Of a DNA stretch of 21,972 bases, positions 6,310 through 13,485 are shown piece after piece. The stretch's first letter is position 1, and every line of letters begins with the position of its first letter. The notes under the pieces were generated by a model. That model was given only the letters and a program-made list of their open reading frames with translations, ran no database searches and was not told the origin of the DNA. This DNA is from Prado023 sp049688595. Its GTDB lineage: Bacteria; Actinomycetota; Actinomycetes; S36-B12; CAIYMF01. The position numbers and the translations under genes are program-made. Where the stretch lies: positions 1-21,972 of the forward strand of contig JBAVLA010000172.1 in NCBI GenBank assembly GCA_049688595.1, in the 5' to 3' direction.

Positions 6310-6745
6310 GGAGCACCTCCGCCAGTGCGGCGACCAGATCCCCCGGGCGCGGCGGACAGCCCGGGACCCAGACGTCGACGCGCACGACCTCGTGGGCCCC
6401 CGGGATCACGCTGTACGAGTCCCAGTACGGCCCGCCGGTCGATGCGCACGCGCCGAAGGCCACGACGGCCCTGGGTTCGGGCACCTCAGCCAGCGCATCG
6501 GACAGGACGTGTGCAAGCTGCTTGGTGACAGTCCCGGCGACCACGAGGACGTGCAGATCCGGCGGACCGGACTCGCCTGCATGGATCACGCCCGGGTCCC
6601 CACCAGCCGCGTGCAGCCATTCAGCGACCCGCCGGGCCTCGCGCATCTCAACGCCACAGCAGGCCAGGCCCAGTTCCAGGACGTGCACGGCCACCCGGCG
6701 CTCGCCCAAGCGAAGCCACACCTGCTCCACGAGGCCCGAGGACAT
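6296..6745 (-). CDS. NuoB-like [4Fe-4S] complex I 20-kDa subunit homologue
   Basis: A 149-aa protein with the four cysteines that bind cluster N2 in NuoB: the adjacent pair Cys29-Cys30 (GLACCGVEM), Cys100 (AFGACAS) and Cys130 (WVPGCPPRP), spaced almost as in canonical NuoB. The paired CC rather than a CxxC places it closer to complex I NuoB than to small subunits of group 4 hydrogenases. The ATG at 6745 is preceded by CCCCCC, so there is no ribosome binding site; instead a TAGTCT -10-like box ends 7 nt upstream, which fits a leaderless mRNA. An upstream in-frame ATG (6838) would overlap korA and add residues with no family match. First gene of the B-C-I trio; divergent from korAB. Confidence 0.88.
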   Translation of the reverse strand: MSSGLVEQVWLRLGERRVAVHVLELGLACCGVEMREARRVAEWLHAAGGDPGVIHAGESGPPDLHVLVVAGTVTKQLAHVLSDALAEVPEPRAVVAFGACASTGGPYWDSYSVIPGAHEVVRVDVWVPGCPPRPGDLVAALAEVLHGRP

Positions 6746-6752
6746 GGGGGGA

Positions 6753-6758
6753 AGACTA
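6753..6758 (-). promoter_or_regulatory. Candidate -10 box for leaderless NuoB-like transcript
   Basis: TAGTCT on the minus strand matches TANNNT and ends 7 nt before the ATG at 6745. This is the spacing expected when transcription starts at the start codon. The absence of any ribosome binding site supports this. No good -35 is visible. Confidence 0.42.
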
Positions 6759-6836
6759 CGCCGCACCCAGAACACGCCCACCCTCACCCACGAAGCCCCC
6801 CTCGGGCCCGACGATGGGTCAGAATGGAGCAGTTCC

Positions 6837-8717
6837 ATGAATCACTTGCGGAAGGCGCCTCCAGTGGCCAAGCCGGTAGAGCAGCTAGGACGGGTGATCA
6901 TCCGGTTCGCCGGCGACTCGGGCGACGGCATGCAGTTGACCGGGGACCGCTTCACCCATGAGACGGCCTCCTTCGGCAACGACCTGTCCACGCTGCCGGA
7001 CTTCCCCGCGGAGATCCGTGCCCCAGCCGGGACGTTACCGGGAGTGAGTGCATACCAGCTGCAGTTCGCCGATCACGAGATCCAGACCCCGGGCGACGCC
7101 GCCGATGTGCTGGTGGCCATGAACCCCGCCGCGCTGAAGAGCAACCTCCAGCACGTGCGGCGTGGCGGGACCTTGATCGTCAACAGCGACGAGTTCACCT
7201 CGCGCGCCCTGGGCAAGGTTGGCTACGCCTCGGATCCGCTGGTCGATGGCAGCTTGGACTCGTACGCAGTCCATGCCGTCAGCCTCACGACCCTGACTGT
7301 CGAGGGCCTCAGGGGCTTCGACCTGACCAGGAAGGAGGCGGAGCGGGCCAAGAACATGTTCGCCCTGGGCCTGCTGTCGTGGCTGTACGACCGCGGCACG
7401 CAGGGCACTCGGGCGTTCCTCACCGCCAAGTTCGCCCGGAAGCCGGAGATCCTGGCGGCCAACCTGGCCGCGTTCGACGCCGGCTGGGCGTTCGGGGAGA
7501 CGACCGAGGACTTCGCGGTGCAGTTCCAGGTCCACCCGGCGCCGCTGCCCCCTGGCACCTACCGCAACATCACCGGGAACGTCGCCCTGTCGTTCGGGTT
7601 GATCGCCGCTGCCGAGCTGTCTGGCCTTCCGCTGTTCCTCGGTTCCTACCCGATCACGCCGGCCAGCGACATCCTCCATGAGCTCAGCCGGCACAAGGAC
7701 TTCGGCGTCCGCACCGTGCAGCTGGAGGACGAGATCGCCGGCATCGGAGCAGCCCTCGGCGCGGCGTACGGTGGCGCCCTGGCAGTCACGACGACCTCGG
7801 GGCCGGGTATCGCGCTGAAGTCCGAGACGATCGGCCTGGCGGTCTCCACCGAGCTGCCCCTGCTCATCATCGATGTCCAGCGGGGCGGGCCCTCGACCGG
7901 CCTGCCCACGAAGACCGAGCAGTCCGACCTGCTGCAGGCGATGTTCGGCCGGAACGGGGAGGCGCCCGTGCCGATCGTCGCGCCAAGGTCGCCCAGCGAC
8001 TGCTTCTGCACGGCCATCGAGGCGGCGCGGATCGCCCTCACGTACCGCACGCCAGTGCTGCTGCTCTCGGACGGGTACCTGGCCAACGGCTCCGAACCCT
8101 GGCGGGTGCCGGACGTGAACGACCTGCCGGACCTGCACGTCGGGTTCGCGACCGCCCCGAACCACCGCCTCGAGGACGGCACCGAGGTCTTCTGGCCCTT
8201 CGAGCGCGACCCGCAGACGCTGGCCCGACCGTGGGCGATCCCCGGCACCCCGGAGCTTGAGCATCGGATCGGCGGCCTGGAGAAGGCCGACGGATCCGGC
8301 GCCGTCAGCTACGACCCGGACAACCACGACCACATGGTGCGCATCCGCCAGGCCAAGGTGGATGGCATAGCCTCGGCGATCCCCCTGCTCGAGGTCGACG
8401 ACCCCCATGGCGACGCCCGGGTGCTCGTCCTGGGCTGGGGATCCACGCACGGCCCGATCGGCGCCGCGTGCGGGATCATCCGATCTGAGGGCGGCCACGT
8501 CGCCCAGGCCCACCTGCGCCACCTCAACCCGTTCCCGTCGAACACCGGCGACGTCCTGCGTCGCTACGACCGGGTGCTCATCCCAGAGATGAACCTCGGC
8601 CAGCTGTGGCTGCTCATCCGCGGCAAGTACCTGGTCGACGCCATCGGCTACAACCAGGTGCGCGGGCTGCCGTTCAAGGCGACCGAGCTCGCAGACCAGA
8701 TCAGGGAGCTGCTGTGA
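6837..8717 (+). CDS. korA: 2-oxoglutarate:ferredoxin oxidoreductase, fused gamma-alpha subunit KorA
   Basis: A 626-aa fusion of the gamma domain (residues ~18-200; IIRFAGDSGDGMQLTGD and FPDFPAEIRAPAGTLPGVSAYQ) and the pyrimidine-binding alpha domain (~235-600; YPITPAS at 271, TSGPG, QRGGPSTGLPTKTEQSDLL from 348). This matches the two-gene KorAB architecture of actinobacteria such as Mycobacterium tuberculosis Rv2455c/Rv2454c. With KorB it converts 2-oxoglutarate and CoA to succinyl-CoA, CO2 and reduced ferredoxin in the cytoplasm. No separate ferredoxin (delta) subunit is present. The ATG at 6837 has GGAG about 9 nt upstream; the frame is open far upstream but homology begins here. It is followed by korB with a 4-nt overlap and is divergent from the NuoB/C/I-like genes. 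A related 2-oxoacid substrate cannot be excluded. Confidence 0.95.
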   Translation: MNHLRKAPPVAKPVEQLGRVIIRFAGDSGDGMQLTGDRFTHETASFGNDLSTLPDFPAEIRAPAGTLPGVSAYQLQFADHEIQTPGDAADVLVAMNPAALKSNLQHVRRGGTLIVNSDEFTSRALGKVGYASDPLVDGSLDSYAVHAVSLTTLTVEGLRGFDLTRKEAERAKNMFALGLLSWLYDRGTQGTRAFLTAKFARKPEILAANLAAFDAGWAFGETTEDFAVQFQVHPAPLPPGTYRNITGNVALSFGLIAAAELSGLPLFLGSYPITPASDILHELSRHKDFGVRTVQLEDEIAGIGAALGAAYGGALAVTTTSGPGIALKSETIGLAVSTELPLLIIDVQRGGPSTGLPTKTEQSDLLQAMFGRNGEAPVPIVAPRSPSDCFCTAIEAARIALTYRTPVLLLSDGYLANGSEPWRVPDVNDLPDLHVGFATAPNHRLEDGTEVFWPFERDPQTLARPWAIPGTPELEHRIGGLEKADGSGAVSYDPDNHDHMVRIRQAKVDGIASAIPLLEVDDPHGDARVLVLGWGSTHGPIGAACGIIRSEGGHVAQAHLRHLNPFPSNTGDVLRRYDRVLIPEMNLGQLWLLIRGKYLVDAIGYNQVRGLPFKATELADQIRELL

Positions 8718-9796
8718 CCATGCCGCTGACCGATGCCCCCGCCCTGCGGCTGGTCCCGAAGTCCGACGCGCCGCAGGCCGCCAGGGACTTCCGCAGCGAC
8801 CAGGAGGTCCGCTGGTGCCCGGGCTGCGGGGACTACGCGATCCTGGCCGCCGTCCAATCGTTCCTGCCCGAACTGGGCGTGCGCCGGGAGAGCATCGTCT
8901 TCATCTCCGGGATCGGCTGCTCGTCCCGGTTCCCGTACTACATGAACACCTATGGGATGCACTCCATCCATGGCCGTGCCCCGGCGATCGCGACCGGCCT
9001 GTCCGTGTCGCGACCCGATCTCTCGGTCTGGGTGGTCACCGGCGATGGGGATGCGCTCAGCATCGGTGGCAACCACTTCCTCCACACGCTGCGCCGCAAC
9101 GTCAACATCAAGATCCTGCTGTTCAACAACCGGATCTACGGACTGACCAAGGGGCAGTACTCGCCCACGAGCGAGGCGGGGAAGATCACGAAGAGCACCC
9201 CGATGGGCTCGATCGACTACCCGTTCAACCCGATCTCCGTGGCCCTGGGGGCTGAGGCGTCATTCGTCGCCCGGACCATCGACTCAGACCGCAAGCACCT
9301 CCTGTCGGTCCTGCGGGCCGCTGCGGCGCACGAGGGCACGGCGCTCGTGGAGATCTACCAGAACTGCAACATCTTCAACGACGGAGCCTGGGAGCCGCTC
9401 AAGGACCCCGCCGTGCGCGACAGCAACATCATGCGGCTGGAGCACGGCAAGCCGGTCCGGTTCGGGCCGAACGGCGAGCTGGGCCTGGGCCGGCGGCCCG
9501 ACGGCGTGCTGACCGTCGTCGACGTCGCCGAGTGCGGCGAGGACCGGCTGTGGATCCACGACGCCCAGGCCGCCGAGCCGTCCACCGCGTTCGCGATCGC
9601 GCGGCTCGCCGACTTCAACACCCTTGAGCACACTGCGATCGGCGTCTTCCGCGATGTCCAGCGCCCCGTGTACGACCGGCTGCTGGACGCCCAGCTGCGC
9701 AGCGCGACGGCCAACGGTCGCGGCGACCTGGGGCAACTGCTGTCCGGTCGTGACACCTGGACGATCGGGCCCCGTGCGTCAGACGCAGAAGGGTAG
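8714..9796 (+). CDS. korB: 2-oxoglutarate:ferredoxin oxidoreductase beta subunit KorB
   Basis: A 360-aa thiamine-diphosphate and [4Fe-4S]-binding subunit. Cluster cysteines are Cys35 and Cys38 (WCPGCGDY), Cys69 (GIGCSSR) and Cys218 (QNCNIF). The TPP/Mg site is GDGD (110-113) with NN (138-139) in LLFNNRIYGLTKGQYSPTS. Family residues SGIGCSSRFPYYMNTYGMHS and HGRAP are intact. The GTG at 8714 gives a GTGA overlap with korA and sits 5 nt after AGGGAG; an ATG two codons on (8720) is the alternative. The last ~100 residues (LEHTAIGVFRDVQRPVYDRLL) match the usual actinobacterial C-terminus. It converges on the stress protein gene with only 11 nt between the stops. Confidence 0.95.
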   Translation: MTMPLTDAPALRLVPKSDAPQAARDFRSDQEVRWCPGCGDYAILAAVQSFLPELGVRRESIVFISGIGCSSRFPYYMNTYGMHSIHGRAPAIATGLSVSRPDLSVWVVTGDGDALSIGGNHFLHTLRRNVNIKILLFNNRIYGLTKGQYSPTSEAGKITKSTPMGSIDYPFNPISVALGAEASFVARTIDSDRKHLLSVLRAAAAHEGTALVEIYQNCNIFNDGAWEPLKDPAVRDSNIMRLEHGKPVRFGPNGELGLGRRPDGVLTVVDVAECGEDRLWIHDAQAAEPSTAFAIARLADFNTLEHTAIGVFRDVQRPVYDRLLDAQLRSATANGRGDLGQLLSGRDTWTIGPRASDAEG

Positions 9797-9807
9797 CTCC
9801 CGCCGCC

Positions 9808-10692
9808 TCACGCGTTCTTGCGATGCCGCAGCACCGCCACGGAGCCCTTCGCGTGGTGGAGCAGCGCTTGGCTCGTGGAACCCAGGAGCATCCCGAGGAA
9901 CGCTCCGCGTCCGTGCGAACCGACCACGGTGAGGCTGGCCCGCTCCGTTGCCTGGGAAAGGGCCTGTGCCGGTCGGCCATGCACGACAGTGGTCGTGATG
10001 CGGACGTCCGGGTACCGATCGCTCCAGCCGGCCAACGCCTCGTGCGCCACGCGCTCCTCGAAATCGGCTGTGGCCCGGGTGATCTCCACCGGCGGGACGT
10101 AGGGAACCACGCCCGGGTACACCGGGATCGCATACGAGTGCAGGACCTCGACATCCAGGCCATGCCGCGACGCGTGGTCGATCGCCCACGCCAGGGTCTC
10201 CTCGGACTCAGCGGACCCATCGATGCCGACTACCACGGGCCCCTCGGCGTTGCCCCGGGCCTGGACGACGATGACTGGGCAGTGGGCATGGGAGGCGACG
10301 TGGGAGACGGTCGACCCCAGGATCGCCGAGCTGACCGAGCCCATGCCGCGCGAGCCGAGGACGACCATCTGGGCATCCCGGCTCTGGTCGACCAGCACCG
10401 ATGCCGGGGATCCGTCCGTGGCGATGGTCCGAACCGGCACGCCGGCGCGCTGCACGACCTCGGCGGCTTGGGCGACCAGCGCCGGGCCCTGCGGCGGAAG
10501 GGCTGGCGGCACGCCCGGCGCCTCTGACAGCGTCAAGGCTGCGCCTTCCAACCCGGAGAGCTCCGGCTCGGCGAAGACCACGCGAATGCCCAGATGCCGG
10601 GCGGCTGCCTCGCGAACAGCCCACTCCAGCGCGGCCTGCGCATCCGGTGAGCCGTCGTAGCCGACGACTATCTCCAAGGGACTCCCGCCCAT
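9808..10692 (-). CDS. Tandem-domain universal stress protein
   Basis: A 294-aa cytoplasmic protein with two UspA domains. Domain 1 starts IVVGYDGSPDAQ and carries the ATP-binding loop GSRGMGSVSSAILGST. Domain 2 starts VVVGIDGSAESEE and carries GSHGRGAFLGMLLGSTS. Both loops fit G-2x-G-9x-G-S/T, so both domains probably bind ATP. Such proteins are often induced by hypoxia or stationary phase in actinobacteria; no DosR-type site was found upstream here. The ATG at 10692 has GGAAAGGGG about 8 nt upstream. The longer open frame upstream has no family match. Convergent with korB. Confidence 0.95.
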   Translation of the reverse strand: MGGSPLEIVVGYDGSPDAQAALEWAVREAAARHLGIRVVFAEPELSGLEGAALTLSEAPGVPPALPPQGPALVAQAAEVVQRAGVPVRTIATDGSPASVLVDQSRDAQMVVLGSRGMGSVSSAILGSTVSHVASHAHCPVIVVQARGNAEGPVVVGIDGSAESEETLAWAIDHASRHGLDVEVLHSYAIPVYPGVVPYVPPVEITRATADFEERVAHEALAGWSDRYPDVRITTTVVHGRPAQALSQATERASLTVVGSHGRGAFLGMLLGSTSQALLHHAKGSVAVLRHRKNA

Positions 10693-10756
10693 CTGTCGAC
10701 CCCTTTCCGCACCCGCGCGGCGCCCGCGCGGTGCCGAGAGATTCGTCGCGGATGGC

Positions 10757-10775
10757 CGGTCCCGGGCAGGGACCG
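10757..10775. repeat. Short inverted repeat upstream of the stress protein gene
   Basis: A 7-bp stem (CGGTCCC/GGGACCG) with a 5-nt spacer lies in the 199-nt gap between the polyprenyl synthase stop and the stress protein start. It could be part of a terminator for the former or an operator for the latter. The half-sites face the opposite way to a DosR box. The rest of the gap shows only a TAGTGT -10-like hexamer (minus strand, near 10813-10823) and a GGGCA-TGT-TGCCC repeat. Confidence 0.3.
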
Positions 10776-10891
10776 TGCTCGCAACATCTGCCGGTGCCCC
10801 GGTGGCGCACCCCGACACTAGCCGCTGGACCGGGCATGTTGCCCCACTGGCGCTGATTGCGGCGCGCTTGGTGAGTCCCTCGCGGCGGAGG

Positions 10892-11899
10892 TCAGCCGGA
10901 CCGGTCCACGACGTACTCGCAGAGCATCTCGAGGGCCTCCCGCGCCGGGACCTCGGGCAGGGGGCTCAGGGCGGCGCGCGCCTCGTCAGCCCACCGGCGG
11001 GCCTCCGCTCGAGCCTGGTCCATCGCCGGGTGCGCCCGAATCAGCGCCAGCGCCTCAGCGTGCTCGGCGTTGTCGCGAATCGGCCCGGATGTCAACTCGA
11101 GGAGCCGGGCGTCCTCGGAGGCGTTGGACTGGCGTGCGAACAGCACCGCGAGGGTGGCCACGCCCTCGCGCAGGTCGGTGCCGGGGGTCTTGCCGGACTG
11201 GGTGCGCTCGCTGGCGAGGTCGACCAGGTCGTCGGCGAGCTGGAAGGCCACCCCGATCCGCTCGCCGTAGGTTGCCAGCGTCTCCACGACCCCCTCCGGG
11301 GCACCGGACATGAGTCCACCGAACCTCGTTGCAGCTGCGATCAGCGAGCCGGTCTTGTCCGCCAGCACCTGCACGTGGTGGGCGATCGGGTCCTCCTCTG
11401 CAGCCGGGCCCATCGTCTCCCGGATCTGCCCTGTGCACAGCCGCTCGAAGGTGCGAGCCTGGATCCGGACCGCATCGGCGCCCAAGTCGGCCAACAGGTT
11501 CGAGGCCCGCGCGAAGAGGAAGTCCCCGGTCAGGATCGCCACTGTGTTGTCCCACCTCGCGTTGGCCGAGGGGGCCCCCCGACGCACGGCGGCCTCGTCC
11601 ATCACGTCGTCGTGGTAGAGGGTGGCCAGATGCGTCAGCTCGACTACGACCGCGGCAGGAACCACGTTCGGCATCTCCGGGTTGCCGAACTCGGCGGAGA
11701 GCAGGGTCAGCAGCGGGCGGAACCGCTTGCCGCCGGCATCCATCAGGTGGCTGGCTGCCCCGGTGACGAACGGGTACTGGCTCTGCACGCTGGCGTGCAG
11801 CACATGCTCCACCTCGACCAACCCAGCGGTGACCCGCACGTCGAGCGCCGCATCAGGCAGCGACAGGCCCCCTGGGCGGCTGGAGATCAACGACGGCAC
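10892..11899 (-). CDS. Long-chain polyprenyl diphosphate synthase
   Basis: A 335-aa all-alpha trans-prenyltransferase that condenses isopentenyl diphosphate onto an allylic primer. Motifs: GGKRFRP (56-62), first aspartate-rich motif HDDVMDE (Asp97, Asp98, Asp101), RRG, KTGSL (182-186), FQLADDLVD second aspartate motif (223-227), and KTPGTDLREG. Small residues precede the first motif where short-chain enzymes have aromatics, which fits a long (C35-C45) product. The likely use is the menaquinone side chain, in keeping with the nuo operon next door; actinobacterial nuo loci are often followed by such a gene. The start is GTG at 11899 with no clear ribosome binding site; homology to relatives covers this N-terminus. 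A perfect 18-bp inverted repeat ends 11 nt upstream. Confidence 0.93.
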   Translation of the reverse strand: MPSLISSRPGGLSLPDAALDVRVTAGLVEVEHVLHASVQSQYPFVTGAASHLMDAGGKRFRPLLTLLSAEFGNPEMPNVVPAAVVVELTHLATLYHDDVMDEAAVRRGAPSANARWDNTVAILTGDFLFARASNLLADLGADAVRIQARTFERLCTGQIRETMGPAAEEDPIAHHVQVLADKTGSLIAAATRFGGLMSGAPEGVVETLATYGERIGVAFQLADDLVDLASERTQSGKTPGTDLREGVATLAVLFARQSNASEDARLLELTSGPIRDNAEHAEALALIRAHPAMDQARAEARRWADEARAALSPLPEVPAREALEMLCEYVVDRSG

Positions 11900-11910
11900 A
11901 GTCCAAGTCT

Positions 11911-11952
11911 CACGTACGTGGGTCGATTGTGCAGAATCGACCCACGTACGTG
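11911..11952. repeat. Perfect 18-bp inverted repeat, candidate operator or mRNA hairpin
   Basis: Arm CACGTACGTGGGTCGATT (11911-11928) is matched without error by its reverse complement at 11935-11952, with a 6-nt spacer. The outer 10 nt of each arm, CACGTACGTG, is itself a palindrome. The element lies in the 140-nt gap between trpB2 and the polyprenyl synthase gene and ends 11 nt before the latter's GTG. No T-tract flanks it on either strand, so it does not look like a standard terminator. Confidence 0.8.
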
Positions 11953-12039
11953 GGGCGAGCGAGGGGCGATCCTGCGCGTGGCGTGCAGGCGATCCGGCCC
12001 GCCAACTCGTCGGGGTCGACTGCGCGCTGGTCGCTGTGG

Positions 12040-13407
12040 TCAGATCGTGGGCAGCTCGGCGAGCGACTGCGCGAACCGCTCCTCAGGGGTGTCCGTGTCC
12101 ACGAGCCGGCCGTTGAGGTAGGCGTCGTAGGCGGCGAGGTCGAAGTGCCCGTGGCCCGACAGCGCGATCACGATCACGCGCTCCTCGCCGGCCTCAGTCG
12201 CCCGGTTCGCCTCACTGATGCCCGCCGCGATCGCGTGGCTGGACTCCGGCGCCGCGACGATGCCTTCCGTGCGCGCGAACCGCACGGCTGCCTCGAAGCA
12301 CTCGCTCTGCGGCACGGCCTCAGCCTCGAGAAGCCCGAGCTCGTGGGCGTGGGACAGCAGGGGCGACATGCCGTGGTAGCGAAGTCCACCTGCGTGGATG
12401 GGGTCGGGGATGAAGTTGTGACCCAGCGTGTTCATCTTCATCAGCGGCGTCATACCCGACGCGTCGCCGAAGTCGTACGCGTACACACCGCGGGTCAGCG
12501 AGGGACAGGAGGTCGGCTCGACAGCCCGGATGACCGGGTTGAACTTGCCGGCCATCCGCTCGCGCATGAACGGGAAGGCCATGCCGGCGAAGTTGGACCC
12601 GCCACCGGTGCAGCCCAGGATCACGTCGGGGACCTCGCCGGCCTTCTCCAGCTGCAGCAGCGTCTCCTCGCCGATGATCGTCTGGTGCAGGATCACGTGG
12701 TTGAGCACGGAGCCCAGGGAGTACTTCGTGTTCGGGTCGCCGGCCGCGACCTCGACGGCCTCCGAGATGGCGATGCCAAGGGACCCCGGGTGGTTCGGGT
12801 CGGCCTCGAGGTAGTGCTTCCCGGCGTTGGTCAGGGTCGATGGCGAGCGGTGGACGGTGGCCCCGAACGCCTCGATCATCATCCGGCGGTACGGCTTCTG
12901 GTCGTATGAGGCGCCGACCTGCCAGACCTCGCACTCGAGGCCGAACAGGGCCGACGCGAAGCTGAGGGCGGTCCCCCACTGCCCGGCCCCGGTCTCCGTG
13001 GTCAGCTTGCGCACGCCAGCCCTGGCGTTGTAGTAGGCCTGCGGCACCGAGGTGTTGACCTTGTGGGAGCCTGCTGGGCTCACGCCCTCGTACTTGTAGT
13101 AGATGCGTGCCGTGGTGCCGAGCGACTCCTCGAGCCGGTAGGCACGGCACAGGGGTGCCGGCCGCCACTGCCGGTACACGTCCAGCACCTCGCCGGGGAT
13201 GTCGATGTACCGCTGCGTTGCCACCTCCTGGAGGATCAGCTCCATCGGGAAGAGCGGTTCGAGCGCCTCGGGCCCGATCGGCTCATGGGTCCCCGGGTGC
13301 AGCGGCGGTGGCGGCGGCACGGGCAGGTCGGCGACGAGGTTGTACCAGGTCGTGGGCATCTCGTCCTCGCTGAGGACGTACTTGTGGGTCCGAGGCGTCG
13401 AAGTCAT
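12040..13407 (-). CDS. trpB2: TrpB2-type tryptophan synthase beta chain
   Basis: A 455-aa PLP enzyme of the TrpB2 (TrpB-like, COG1350) branch, which is longer than ordinary TrpB (about 400 aa) because of its N-terminal extension. The Schiff-base lysine is in PAGSHKVNTS (Lys116), and the phosphate loop is CTGGGSNFAG (267-272 core). YYKYEGVSPAGS and APESSHAI are branch-typical. The chemistry is PLP-dependent condensation of serine (or O-phosphoserine in some relatives) with indole. No trpA or other trp gene is nearby, which is usual for this branch. The ATG at 13407 has no ribosome binding site, but a TAAATT box ends 6 nt upstream, fitting a leaderless message. It lies 78 nt after nuoN on the same strand, so read-through is also possible. 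Confidence 0.93.
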   Translation of the reverse strand: MTSTPRTHKYVLSEDEMPTTWYNLVADLPVPPPPPLHPGTHEPIGPEALEPLFPMELILQEVATQRYIDIPGEVLDVYRQWRPAPLCRAYRLEESLGTTARIYYKYEGVSPAGSHKVNTSVPQAYYNARAGVRKLTTETGAGQWGTALSFASALFGLECEVWQVGASYDQKPYRRMMIEAFGATVHRSPSTLTNAGKHYLEADPNHPGSLGIAISEAVEVAAGDPNTKYSLGSVLNHVILHQTIIGEETLLQLEKAGEVPDVILGCTGGGSNFAGMAFPFMRERMAGKFNPVIRAVEPTSCPSLTRGVYAYDFGDASGMTPLMKMNTLGHNFIPDPIHAGGLRYHGMSPLLSHAHELGLLEAEAVPQSECFEAAVRFARTEGIVAAPESSHAIAAGISEANRATEAGEERVIVIALSGHGHFDLAAYDAYLNGRLVDTDTPEERFAQSLAELPTI

Positions 13408-13413
13408 GTGCGA

Positions 13414-13419
13414 AATTTA
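13414..13419 (-). promoter_or_regulatory. Candidate -10 box for leaderless trpB2 transcript
   Basis: TAAATT on the minus strand fits TANNNT and ends 6 nt before the trpB2 ATG. This is the classic geometry for a leaderless message. It is one of very few AT-rich hexamers in this region. No TTGAC-like -35 is seen. Confidence 0.45.
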
Positions 13420-13485
13420 CCGAACCCCCCCGGCCAGCCCCGTTCCGCCCCGCCACTGCAGAGCCGTCGCCGACCCGGCCGTCGC

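Noticed and set aside
5516..6745. Reading the NuoB/C/I-like trio as a [NiFe]-hydrogenase or formate hydrogenlyase
   Set aside because: There is no large subunit with nickel-binding CxxC pairs and no membrane subunit, and the NuoB-like protein has the adjacent CC of complex I rather than a CxxC small-subunit motif.
7035..8522. A 495-codon minus-strand open frame antisense to korA
   Set aside because: Low-complexity Arg/Gly/Val/Asp-rich translation with no family resemblance; korA on the plus strand is unambiguous.
10757..10775. Possible DosR (hypoxia) box upstream of the universal stress protein
   Set aside because: The half-sites are GGTCCC...GGGACC, the reverse arrangement of the GGGAC...GTCCC core, with wrong spacing; kept only as a low-confidence inverted repeat.
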